Shown in pieces: positions 37,060 to 44,211 of a DNA stretch of 64,000 bases. Source of the DNA: an uncultured Flavobacteriaceae bacterium (GTDB lineage: Bacteria > Bacteroidota > Bacteroidia > Flavobacteriales > Flavobacteriaceae); assembly GCA_937929935.1 (NCBI GenBank), contig CALFUL010000003.1, positions 1 to 64,000 on the forward strand, given 5' to 3'. Positions within the stretch are counted from its first letter, which is position 1; every line of letters starts with the position of its first letter. The notes beneath the pieces are model-generated. The model searched no databases and was not told the DNA's origin. It saw only the letters and a program-made list of their open reading frames with translations. The position numbers and the translations under genes were made by a program.

Positions 37060-38115
37060 TTATTGATTTCTTAATTGTGAAGCTCCACCAGTGTGAGGTA
37101 TGTTATTCAAAGTAGTAGGTACTAACTGAATTGTCTCACCTCCACTATGATGAGGAGTCAAATTATTTTCTTTTAAGAATGTTTGGGCCTCTTTCTGTGT
37201 TTTAAAACCATAAATTTCTTTCATTTTATTTAGAATTTTACCAGTATCACTGCTTGTACCTTGAAGGCCTGGTATATCAAATTCTGAAACTTTCCATTTA
37301 CTAAAATCGGCTTGACCATTTTTGTATGGAATACCTTCTCCTTTTGTAATTTCCAATACTTCATCGCTAGTAGAATACCAAGTACTATTACCTCTTTCAC
37401 CAGACCACTTTCCATTATTAATGGGTGTATGCTTGACATTAAATTTATAACTAAGTTTGGTCTTAAATAAAATTTTGTATGATTTTAACAATGTTCCAAG
37501 TGCCAACTCACTAGCTGCCAACTCTATGGCTACATCTTTTGAATCACCGGGAGTGCCATATTCACCGTACCAAATTGTTTGCCAAAAACTTCTATCTATG
37601 GGTCTAAGAAAATGTACATTCTTTTTTTCCGTATAAAATTTCCCAGATGCTCTACTTTCGTAATTATTAATGTCAAAATGAGAATAATATATTTCAAAAT
37701 TATAGAAAACAGCTCGATATCTATTCATATCACCATCCTCAATAATTGTTTTTATTTTAGTAACATTTGGAGCAAAAAATAAATCAAGAGTTCCTTTCCC
37801 GAGTCCATATTCATTGTCTGATGCGACATCAATTACAGGTTCCGATGCAGTTTCATAGAAAATTCTAATACGTTCTTCTAAACCATCTAAATCATCAGCA
37901 ATCACGGGTTTGTTTCCTGCAAATTGATAAGGTGTATAGTGTGGATAAGAACTTGTTAAAGGGTCTTCACTAAGAAACTTGCCTAACCTTGCATCATAAA
38001 TTCTAAACCCGTAATCATATTGAACACCTTGCCCTTTTACCTCATCATCTTTCTCTTTACCGTTGAACCCATATCTATACTCTTGGCTATCAAAGTTGCG
38101 GTTTGGTTGCAACAT
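37060..38115 (-). CDS. Orphan RHS tip with HNH/WHH-like nuclease domain (cassette 2)
   Basis: A 351-residue fragment. Residues 1-79 are RHS core: it begins identically to the other copies (MLQPNRNFDSQEYRYGF) and then shifts to a different core subtype ('NGKEKDDEVKGQG', 'YDYGFRIYDARLGKFLSEDPL'). The C-terminal part includes 'NNGKWSGERGNSTWY' and 'GIPYKNGQADFSKW', a lead-in common in secreted HNH toxins. The terminal block 'LTPHHSGGETIQLVP' ... 'IPHTGG' fits the WHH branch of the HNH/ENDO VII nucleases, with His residues as expected for metal binding. Likely a DNase. The partner is a SUKH-like protein 2 bases downstream. No secretion domain of its own. Confidence 0.82.
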   Translation of the reverse strand: MLQPNRNFDSQEYRYGFNGKEKDDEVKGQGVQYDYGFRIYDARLGKFLSEDPLTSSYPHYTPYQFAGNKPVIADDLDGLEERIRIFYETASEPVIDVASDNEYGLGKGTLDLFFAPNVTKIKTIIEDGDMNRYRAVFYNFEIYYSHFDINNYESRASGKFYTEKKNVHFLRPIDRSFWQTIWYGEYGTPGDSKDVAIELAASELALGTLLKSYKILFKTKLSYKFNVKHTPINNGKWSGERGNSTWYSTSDEVLEITKGEGIPYKNGQADFSKWKVSEFDIPGLQGTSSDTGKILNKMKEIYGFKTQKEAQTFLKENNLTPHHSGGETIQLVPTTLNNIPHTGGASQLRNQ

Positions 38116-38123
38116 ACCAAAGG
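38105..38123 (-). repeat. Shared 19-base start block of RHS copy B
   Basis: CCTTTGGTATGTTGCAACC on the minus strand is identical to the corresponding bases in copies A and C. Directly upstream the sequence is unrelated to either, with a stop codon two codons before the shared PFG residues. Confidence 0.85.
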
Positions 38124-38159
38124 CCTATTGAATGGTGCGTTTTCAAAGAATGCCTTTAA

Positions 38160-38196
38160 CTTAAAAACCACGACCGTTATGGTCGTGGTTTTTAAG
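38160..38196 (-). terminator. Long perfect hairpin (terminator or REP-like)
   Basis: A 16-bp perfect stem CTTAAAAACCACGACC/GGTCGTGGTTTTTAAG with a 5-base loop lies after the cassette 3 immunity stop and before cassette 2. The T-run on the minus strand lets it act as a terminator of the cassette 3 transcript. Confidence 0.7.
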
Positions 38197-38210
38197 CTAA
38201 TTACTATGCC

Positions 38211-38245
38211 AGTAGACACTCGTTACAAACGAGTGCTAGCGGGTG
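38211..38245. repeat. REP-like palindrome
   Basis: CACTCGT/ACGAGTG hairpin with a TACAA loop and a 'GCTAGCGGG' tail. It resembles the extragenic palindromes I associate with REP-related tyrosine transposases in Bacteroidota. No such transposase gene is in the window. Confidence 0.4.
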
Positions 38246-38251
38246 GATAAT

Positions 38252-38725
38252 CTATTCTATTCCTAGATCACTTATTATTGAACCTATGTCTAAATCATCA
38301 TTTTGGTCGTCATATAAATAATCGTCATTATTTAATACAATAATCTCAATCTTTGATTTCAACTTATCCACTTCAGATGCTTCAATATCATAAATTCTTA
38401 AAAAATCGGTTAAGATAAGAAAGATAGAATTTATATACGATTTGATACTATCCTTTGAGTAAACTATTTCTTCATAAGGTAACCAAAATCTATAAGTAGT
38501 AAAATTATTTTTTTTATCGAAAATAGGCTCAGATAAAAACGCCTTTTTTACACTTTTGCCAGTAGTTATTTCAATGCACACAAAATCAACATCTGTTTTC
38601 CTATAAATATTTCTAGGTTTAAGAATATCTTCAATAATTAAATCTCTAATCAAATTATCTACTTTATGAGATATTTTAAAACTGAACTTGGGTTCATTAT
38701 ACCAACTACTCATTACTAATTTCAT
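38252..38725 (-). CDS. Putative immunity protein of cassette 3 (possibly Imm44-like)
   Basis: A 157-residue cytoplasmic protein without a signal peptide. The start 'MKLVMSSWYNEPKFSFKIS', the 'DVDFVCIEITTGKSVKKAFLSEP' strand pair and 'YRFWLPYEEI' recall the Imm44 immunity family from polymorphic toxin loci; I am not certain of the match. The acidic C-terminus (NNDDYLYDDQNDDLD) would suit binding a basic nuclease domain. It starts 9 bases after the stop of the RHS tip at 38734, the normal immunity position. Confidence 0.65.
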   Translation of the reverse strand: MKLVMSSWYNEPKFSFKISHKVDNLIRDLIIEDILKPRNIYRKTDVDFVCIEITTGKSVKKAFLSEPIFDKKNNFTTYRFWLPYEEIVYSKDSIKSYINSIFLILTDFLRIYDIEASEVDKLKSKIEIIVLNNDDYLYDDQNDDLDIGSIISDLGIE

Positions 38726-38733
38726 AATTTCAT

Positions 38734-39717
38734 CTATTCTTTTGGAATGGTTACTCCTGGATGGTTTTGATTCCCTTTCGGAAATTTCCCATTTTTATTA
38801 ACATAATTCTGGACTGCTTTTGTTTCAATTTTTTTCACGTCTAAAGTACTTATATTTTTATTCTCATAAATAACATTACCTGAGACTCTTTTAGTTGGAT
38901 TTTCTTTTATGAGAGTATTTATTTGGCTTTGTAATCGATTAGGCTTGCCCGTTGTTTTTGATAAATCTGTCATATCCGCTTTACCATATTTATAAAGTTT
39001 ACCGTCAATTTTGATTTGATAAACTGCCTGATAGCCAACATAGTTATTATCATTTTTATGCAAAACGGTATAAACCGGGTTTTTAGGCGTAGTGTTTTTG
39101 TATGTGGTACTACTTACTTTTTTACTTAGAACCAGATTTGCAATTACCTCTATCGTCCTCATATCGGTCAATATTTCGGCAGTGTCTTCTAGTTGTTGTA
39201 AGGCAGGGGTCTCAAGATGATAATCAATATTATCGGTAAAATATGCAGCAGTAGGAGAAACTAAATCATTATGAAGATCGTATTGCTTCTGTCCAGTAAA
39301 CATCCAATATGTATTATTGATTATTCCACTTGAGGCATTATAAGCATCAACTCCTAGATTCGGAATTACACTTAAAATGTTATACGAAGCATTATCCAAA
39401 CGTTGCAAAAACGAACCTGAGCCCTTCTTAAATACAGGTTTGTAATCATTTTTTTCAAGGTAAGGAGAAATCTGTTCTTCTAATCCTTCCAACTCAACGA
39501 ATCTTATGACCTTGTTACCAGCAAATTGATATGACGAATACCATGGGTATTGATGTGCCAACGGATCCACCGCAAAGAACCTACCCACTCTCGGGTCATG
39601 CATACGGTACTTATAGTTCACAGAATTACCCTCGCCTTTCAGCTCGCTATCTATCTCTTGCCCTTGAAACCCATAGCGGTATTCTTGAGAATCAAAGTTA
39701 CGGTTTGGTTGCAACAT
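38734..39717 (-). CDS. Orphan RHS tip with GIY-YIG-like domain (cassette 3)
   Basis: A 327-residue fragment. Residues 1-79 are RHS core, close to copy A ('RYGFQGQEIDSELKGEGNS', 'YRMHDPRVGRFFAVDPLAHQYPWY', ending ELEGL). A linker with 'DLVSPTAAYFTDNIDYHL' follows. The final 96 residues read 'VYQIKIDGKLYKYGKA' (Tyr233, Tyr242/244, Gly245), 'KPNRLQSQI' (Arg261) and 'VKKIETKAV' (Glu298), a pattern like URI/GIY-YIG nucleases used as toxins (Tox-URI-type). The assignment is by motif order and is moderate. The in-frame RHS sequence stays open for about 22 codons upstream, overlapping the 3' end of the ABC gene. Confidence 0.72.
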   Translation of the reverse strand: MLQPNRNFDSQEYRYGFQGQEIDSELKGEGNSVNYKYRMHDPRVGRFFAVDPLAHQYPWYSSYQFAGNKVIRFVELEGLEEQISPYLEKNDYKPVFKKGSGSFLQRLDNASYNILSVIPNLGVDAYNASSGIINNTYWMFTGQKQYDLHNDLVSPTAAYFTDNIDYHLETPALQQLEDTAEILTDMRTIEVIANLVLSKKVSSTTYKNTTPKNPVYTVLHKNDNNYVGYQAVYQIKIDGKLYKYGKADMTDLSKTTGKPNRLQSQINTLIKENPTKRVSGNVIYENKNISTLDVKKIETKAVQNYVNKNGKFPKGNQNHPGVTIPKE

Positions 39718-39734
39718 ACCAAAGGGATAGTAGT
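39481..39734 (-). repeat. RHS core 3' block, copy C (inverted relative to A)
   Basis: Encodes YYPFG-MLQPNRNFDSQEYRYGF through ELEGL. 28 bases at its start are identical to copy A, and the encoded first 50 residues differ at only a few positions. This makes a roughly 6 kb inverted repeat pair around the array. Confidence 0.85.
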
Positions 39735-39761
39735 AATGTTGAACCCCTAAACCACTACAAT

Positions 39762-40994
39762 CTACACCACAACACCCGTTGATCCATCATTTGTAGTCAT
39801 TTGTAATTCATAAACGAAATCAGGTTTTAAATGTGGTTCGTCACGATGTGAAACAAAGAGAATAGCTGTATTGCTTTCTGTTGAAATTTTGTTGACAAGG
39901 GTAACTAGTAATGCTGCCGAAGCATCATCAAGGGCAGCAGTGGCTTCATCAAGAATCAAAAGCAAGGGTTTTTTTATCATTGCCCGTGCGGTCATTACCA
40001 ACCTTTGTTGGCCCCTTGAAAGCGTACAAAATTGGGTGTCTTTTATTGACCACATACCTATCAATTCTAACCATTTTTTAGCCAGACCTAGCTGCGCTTC
40101 TGAGGGTTTTATATAAAGACCAATAGAATCATTAAGACCAGAAATCAGCATATGTTCTATGGTATGATAGCCTTTAAATTTATCGGTCATTGAAGGTGTG
40201 AAGTACCCAATATGTTTTTTGATGTCCCAAATGCTTTCGCCAGAACCCTTTTTAAATCCGAAGAGGAAAATATCTTGTCCGTATCCTTTTGGGTTTTCCC
40301 CTGTTAGCATAGAAATCAGGGTGGTTTTGCCGCTTCCGTTTTTACCAATAAGCTGCCAAAATTCGCCAACTTTAATTTCCCAGTTGACTGCATTTAGAAT
40401 CGGCTTTTCATTAAACTGAACATTTACATTTTTGAGTTTAATTAGAATTTCTTCTGTATAGCCATTAATGTTTATGGGTTGCGGTATTTTTCCTTTAAAC
40501 ACAATTTCATCCGTAGCATTAAAAAAAGCATCTAGGTTTTGAATTGGCTCTAGTGTTGCATTTTTCAAGAAAAAATAATCGGTCATAAAAGGCAATACAT
40601 CTCTCTTACGGTTTATCAATTGTATAAAGTGTATATGACTGGCTTTTTGAGAAAGTTGCTCAACTAATGTGATTTGAGAGCTCTTATCTAAATTATCAAA
40701 CGGATTATCAAGAATGATACTCAACGCATCACTTTTTAATAAATAATCAAGCAGTGCTTTTTTCTGTTCGCCACTAGACATTGATTTTAGTGTTTGGTTT
40801 CTATTTTGTGCTATTTTTTTAGTGCCATGTTTTTCTTCTTCGTCAATTAAAACTTCTAAAGTGGCTTTTGAAAACAATTGAATACTAGTACCAGTTAAGG
40901 TGGTAAAGGGTGCACTTATTTGACCATTTAAAAGGTTTTGAATGAATTCCTTTTTTTTAGAATTGTTATCGATGAATATAGCCCAATGTTTCAT
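39762..40994 (-). CDS. ModF-like double ABC ATPase
   Basis: A 410-residue protein with two ABC ATP-binding halves and no membrane segments, as in ModF/PhrA-like proteins. The first half is degenerate: the Walker A position reads 'DNNSKKKEFIQ', though it keeps a signature 'MSSGEQKK' and a Walker B-like 'SIILDNPFDNLD'. The second half is intact: 'LIGKNGSGKTTL', 'LSRGQQRLVMTARAM', 'LLLILDEATAALD'. Probably a regulatory or repair-type ABC protein rather than a transporter. It overlaps the upstream GNAT gene by four bases (ATGA). Its last codons (DGSTGVVV) lie within the region where RHS copy C begins. Confidence 0.82.
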   Translation of the reverse strand: MKHWAIFIDNNSKKKEFIQNLLNGQISAPFTTLTGTSIQLFSKATLEVLIDEEEKHGTKKIAQNRNQTLKSMSSGEQKKALLDYLLKSDALSIILDNPFDNLDKSSQITLVEQLSQKASHIHFIQLINRKRDVLPFMTDYFFLKNATLEPIQNLDAFFNATDEIVFKGKIPQPININGYTEEILIKLKNVNVQFNEKPILNAVNWEIKVGEFWQLIGKNGSGKTTLISMLTGENPKGYGQDIFLFGFKKGSGESIWDIKKHIGYFTPSMTDKFKGYHTIEHMLISGLNDSIGLYIKPSEAQLGLAKKWLELIGMWSIKDTQFCTLSRGQQRLVMTARAMIKKPLLLILDEATAALDDASAALLVTLVNKISTESNTAILFVSHRDEPHLKPDFVYELQMTTNDGSTGVVV

Positions 40995-41509
40995 AGATCT
41001 ATTCTATAAATATGAACCCTATTTGAATCATAAACTGTTGTTTTATCGAGATGCATTCCGTTGTTCAGCGCCACTTTTTGCGAACCTAAATTATCAACTT
41101 GAATGATTGATATTAATGATGTTGCATACTTATTTTCACGAGCAAATTCTTTACATTTTTGAGCCGCTTCAGTTGCATAGCCGTTACGCCAAAACTTTGG
41201 TAGTATAGAATACCCAATTTCTAGTTCTTCAACGTCATCAACTGTTTGCACCAATAAGCCGCACTGGCCAATGAATTGTTGGGTATCTTTTTCGATTAAT
41301 ACATTCATACCACCCAAGTTATTCTCATAGCGATGAAAGGCCTTTTTAAACCAATGCTGACATGCTTTTAAAGGGTCTTGGGGTATGCCTTTCCAAAACT
41401 GATTGGCTTCTGGGTTTTGATGAAAGCGCAGCCAAGTATCAAAATCATTTTGTTCAAGTTTTCTGAACTTCAATCGCGCTGATTCTTGACCTTCTAATAA
41501 ATAGTTCAT
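40991..41509 (-). CDS. GNAT family N-acetyltransferase
   Basis: A 172-residue acetyltransferase of the RimJ/RimL-like branch. It starts 'ARLKFRKLEQNDFDTWLRFHQNPEANQFW'. The acetyl-CoA-binding core is 'ELEIGYSILPKFWRNGYATEAAQKCKEFA', and 'IIQVDNLGSQKVALNNGM' is typical of motif B. The substrate may be a protein N-terminus or a small molecule and cannot be told. It overlaps the alpha/beta hydrolase gene upstream by one base and the ABC gene downstream by four, so all three are translationally coupled. Confidence 0.92.
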   Translation of the reverse strand: MNYLLEGQESARLKFRKLEQNDFDTWLRFHQNPEANQFWKGIPQDPLKACQHWFKKAFHRYENNLGGMNVLIEKDTQQFIGQCGLLVQTVDDVEELEIGYSILPKFWRNGYATEAAQKCKEFARENKYATSLISIIQVDNLGSQKVALNNGMHLDKTTVYDSNRVHIYRIDL

Positions 41510-42372
41510 TATTCAAGAGAATTGGTAAGAATCCAGTTTACGTTTTGTTTCCAGAGCAACTCTTTAAAAGGCGGTTTGAAAAAGCCAAAATGTCCGGGTT
41601 GCTTTTTGTTTTCTGACGGATAATGAATTCTGGTTACTTGGGCATTGGTGTATTGTTTTGCCAACCAATCTACCGCAGCTTTAGGGGCAAAGGTGTCTTT
41701 AGGAAAACTCCATGCCAAAATAGGAAGCTTTATTTGGTCAAAATGATAGTGTTTATTTTTAAAGTGCATCATGTACTCTTTTTGTTTACCCCAAGATGCC
41801 CATTCATATATCATCTTTTTAGGTAAGTTTTCAAACAGGCCTAATTTCTTTGCTGGGAAGTATCCAAAAAGAGTTGTAAACAAAGGGGCTATAACATACC
41901 AAAACAACCACATTTTTAAGCCATGAAGGCCTTTAAATGTTTTCCAGTATCCGGTTTGCGAAGCGACCATGATTATTTTATCAAGTAAATGATGGTTGGT
42001 GTTAAAACCTACTAATTGCCCACCAATACTGTGCGTGATTAAGGTTAATTTTGCATTTGGGTTTTCTTCTTTTGCAAGTCTAACTACCGCTGACTGATCT
42101 TGTTTACCCCAAGAGGTAAGATTACCGGTATGCTTTTTTATTGCTTTTATTGAGGCATTTGATTGACCTATACCTGAATAATCAAAACTATATACTGTAA
42201 GACCTTTTGAGGCGCAGTATGTCGCAAATTTTGAATAGTATTGTTGAACTACCCCCGTTGCAGATGAAATGATAATAGCGTGAGTAGAATTGGTTTGAGA
42301 AAAGAATCTAGTGACGGCTATTACGTTGCCTTCATCAGTGCTCAGCAGTAATTCTTTTACTTGTACGTGCAA
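41509..42372 (-). CDS. Alpha/beta hydrolase
   Basis: A 287-residue alpha/beta-hydrolase of the COG4757-like group. The start 'EGNVIAVTRFFSQTNSTHAIIISSATGVVQQYY' contains the oxyanion region, and the nucleophile elbow 'THSIGGQLVGF' carries the serine. A candidate acid is in 'WSFPKDTFAPKAAVDWL', and the His in 'KKQPGHFGFFKP' completes the triad. Substrate unknown. It is the first of three coupled genes (hydrolase, GNAT, ABC). Three bases separate it from the DUF192 gene, so the operon may begin further upstream. Confidence 0.9.
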   Translation of the reverse strand: MHVQVKELLLSTDEGNVIAVTRFFSQTNSTHAIIISSATGVVQQYYSKFATYCASKGLTVYSFDYSGIGQSNASIKAIKKHTGNLTSWGKQDQSAVVRLAKEENPNAKLTLITHSIGGQLVGFNTNHHLLDKIIMVASQTGYWKTFKGLHGLKMWLFWYVIAPLFTTLFGYFPAKKLGLFENLPKKMIYEWASWGKQKEYMMHFKNKHYHFDQIKLPILAWSFPKDTFAPKAAVDWLAKQYTNAQVTRIHYPSENKKQPGHFGFFKPPFKELLWKQNVNWILTNSLE

Positions 42373-42375
42373 AAT

Positions 42376-42864
42376 TTAGTTTTTTTGAAACACTATTTTA
42401 TCGCCTATTTCAAGCAGCCATTTTTGAGCTAAACCGGCATTAACCTCAAGCACATATTTGATTGGTACTTGTGAAGAGAGCCCTCTTTCATCATAAGGTA
42501 CAGTATTTTCTTGAAAGCTGGCGATGGTTAAATCTTTTTTGATGTAAATTATATCAAGTGCTATTGCTGTGTTTTTCATGTAAAAGTTATGAATTTGTTC
42601 ATCAGGAAAAATAAAAAGCATTGCCTGATTATCATTCATGCTTTCGCGATACATTAAACCTGTTTGAGTTTCATAAGGCGTTTCAGCGATTTCAATGTCA
42701 AGGCTAGTGATGAGTGTATCAACCTTTTGTTTTCTAATGGTTAGTTCTCCTTCTTTTTTGAAAACTATAGGTTCAGTTTTGACAGTTCTTTTCGGCTCAT
42801 TTTTACATGCTAATGATACAAATAAACTTAGTGCTAATAGAATTGATGCTAGTGTTTTAACCAT
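42376..42864 (-). CDS. DUF192 lipoprotein
   Basis: A 162-residue protein with a lipoprotein signal ending 'VSLAC' (Cys20) and a DUF192 domain: 'LDIEIAETPYETQTGLMYRESMNDNQAMLFIFPDE', 'YMKNTAIALDIIYIKKD', 'YVLEVNAGLAQKW'. DUF192 proteins are small extracytoplasmic domains of unknown role, sometimes linked to polysaccharide export. It lies 9 bases after lgt and 3 before the hydrolase, apparently in one operon. Its lipid anchor would be added by the neighbouring Lgt. Confidence 0.93.
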   Translation of the reverse strand: MVKTLASILLALSLFVSLACKNEPKRTVKTEPIVFKKEGELTIRKQKVDTLITSLDIEIAETPYETQTGLMYRESMNDNQAMLFIFPDEQIHNFYMKNTAIALDIIYIKKDLTIASFQENTVPYDERGLSSQVPIKYVLEVNAGLAQKWLLEIGDKIVFQKN

Positions 42865-42873
42865 CAGAATAAT

Positions 42874-43812
42874 TTAATTTTGAACCGTCTTGTTTTTTCT
42901 AAACATAAAGTATAATCCAATGATAATGAAAGGGATACTGAGCCATTGACCAGTTGAGAGCAGCCCCCACGATTCTTCAAAACCACCTTGACTTTTCTTT
43001 ACGTATTCAACTAAAAATCTAACAGACCAAAGTAACACTAGAAATAGGCCAAAAAGATACCCTGCTTTATTTTTTTTATCTGTTTTCCAATAGAGAAAAT
43101 ACAATATTGCGAAAACAAAAATATAAGCTAATCCCTCATACAATTGTGCCGGGTGACGATACGGTATATTAACTAATTCTTGTGAAAATTCTGAATTGTT
43201 CTCGATAGCTTTGTATGCAGCATTCAGTGACTTTTCTTTGGTAATGGCAAGTGCTTTTGAAGGAAGCATATCATCAGTATCTCTGATAAATTTTACCGCT
43301 AGAGGAAATGATTCATCAGTAATTTTACCGTTGATTTCAGAATTGAAAAAGTTGCCTAATCGAACGCAAAAGGCACCTATGGCTGACGGAATTACAAGTC
43401 GGTCTAATATCCATAGAATTTTCATTTCAGAATATTTACGAACATAGAGAAACATGCCAATGATGATGCCAATTGTAGCTCCGTGACTAGCTAAGCCAGC
43501 AAAACCAGTGAATTTGAATTCTGGTACTGTTTTAATGGGGAGTAATATTGATAATGGATCATCAATAAAGAGTTCTGACTGATAAAAAAGCACATGACCT
43601 AAACGTGCACCAAGCATTGTTCCTAACACTGTGTATATGAATAAGGCATCAAGTTGTTCGATACTTTTTTTCTCATGCGTAAATATACGTTTCATAATAA
43701 ACCAACCTATTGCAAAGGCTGATATCCATAAAAGATTGTAATATTTTATTTGAAGCGGACCGAGACTAAAGAGGGTTTCGTTTGGGTTCCAGATAATACC
43801 TAAGAAGTACAT
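42874..43812 (-). CDS. lgt: Prolipoprotein diacylglyceryl transferase
   Basis: Lgt transfers diacylglycerol from phosphatidylglycerol to the lipobox cysteine of prolipoproteins, in the inner membrane. The 312-residue chain has about seven helices. The family signature is seen in 'CVRLGNFFNSEINGK' (the RxGNFxN loop). The conserved 'YNLLWISAFAIGWFIMK' start, 'GARLGHVLFYQ', 'GLASHGATIGI' and 'HPAQLYEGLAY' are all present. Insertions after the signature loop (SNKAL.ITKEKS region) are common in Bacteroidota. Likely co-transcribed with the DUF192 lipoprotein gene downstream. Confidence 0.96.
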   Translation of the reverse strand: MYFLGIIWNPNETLFSLGPLQIKYYNLLWISAFAIGWFIMKRIFTHEKKSIEQLDALFIYTVLGTMLGARLGHVLFYQSELFIDDPLSILLPIKTVPEFKFTGFAGLASHGATIGIIIGMFLYVRKYSEMKILWILDRLVIPSAIGAFCVRLGNFFNSEINGKITDESFPLAVKFIRDTDDMLPSKALAITKEKSLNAAYKAIENNSEFSQELVNIPYRHPAQLYEGLAYIFVFAILYFLYWKTDKKNKAGYLFGLFLVLLWSVRFLVEYVKKSQGGFEESWGLLSTGQWLSIPFIIIGLYFMFRKNKTVQN

Positions 43813-43844
43813 AAATTTTAATTTAGAAAGGCTAAGATAGTGAA

Positions 43845-43876
43845 AGCCCCCTAGCCCCCAAAGGGAGATTTTAAAT
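43845..43876. repeat. Dispersed 'ccccctagcccccaaaggg' intergenic repeat
   Basis: A C-rich then G-rich short palindromic sequence between yidD and lgt, of a type scattered through many Bacteroidota genomes. Non-coding. Confidence 0.5.
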
Positions 43877-43935
43877 GAAATTAGGGAATAATTTAATTTG
43901 GCTCTATATAATGAAAGGTTCGAAGTATTTTGAAC

Positions 43936-44157
43936 TTAAGGTACGGGGTCATATCCTTTGCCGCCCCATGGGTTACAGCTCAAAATGCGTTTAAGAGATA
44001 ACCAACCACCTTTAAATAGGCCGTGTTTTTTTAAAGCTTCTAGTGAGTAATGTGAACAAGTAGGGGAGTATCTGCAGGCTGATGGAGTATAAGGCGAAAT
44101 CGCTAATTGATAGAACTTGATGATTAAAACAAAGGGGGTTATCAATACTTTTTTCAC
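43936..44157 (-). CDS. yidD: Membrane protein insertion efficiency factor YidD
   Basis: A 73-residue YidD with the full family pattern: '[41 protein letters not shown]' with two of its three conserved cysteines, then '[24 protein letters not shown]'. YidD assists YidC-mediated membrane protein insertion and is an inner-membrane-associated amphipathic protein. In this genome it is not next to rpmH, rnpA or yidC. It lies between cysS and lgt on the same strand. The start is ATG at 44157; an overlapping frame at 44012-44200 is a shadow. Confidence 0.95.
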   Translation of the reverse strand: MKKVLITPFVLIIKFYQLAISPYTPSACRYSPTCSHYSLEALKKHGLFKGGWLSLKRILSCNPWGGKGYDPVP

Positions 44158-44211
44158 GAATCATTATTTTCTTAATTTCCTGCGAAGGCAAGAAACTCAA
44201 TAATCAATATT

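Larger units (their letters stand above)
33483..39734. mobile_element. RHS tip/immunity cassette array with central tyrosine recombinase
   Basis: Three RHS-core fragments with different C-terminal domains, each followed by a different small gene, occupy about 6.3 kb. Cassette 1 is on the plus strand; cassettes 2 and 3 are on the minus strand. The two arms converge on a complete tyrosine recombinase. The outer edges are inverted copies of a 28-base identical block (33483-33510 and 39707-39734). Composition is more A-rich than neighbouring housekeeping genes. No full RHS shell gene is present. I infer a store of exchangeable toxin tips; mobilisation by the recombinase is not demonstrated. Confidence 0.75.

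Noticed and set aside
38020-38250. 76-aa plus-strand ORF across the palindromes between cassettes
   Set aside because: It is the reverse of RHS copy B plus the REP-like hairpin; no protein features.
33500-39717. Treating the three RHS fragments as decayed pseudogenes
   Set aside because: Each is intact to its own stop, each is followed by an intact partner gene, and all three start at the same point. This fits orphan tip modules better than random decay. Expression is still unproven.
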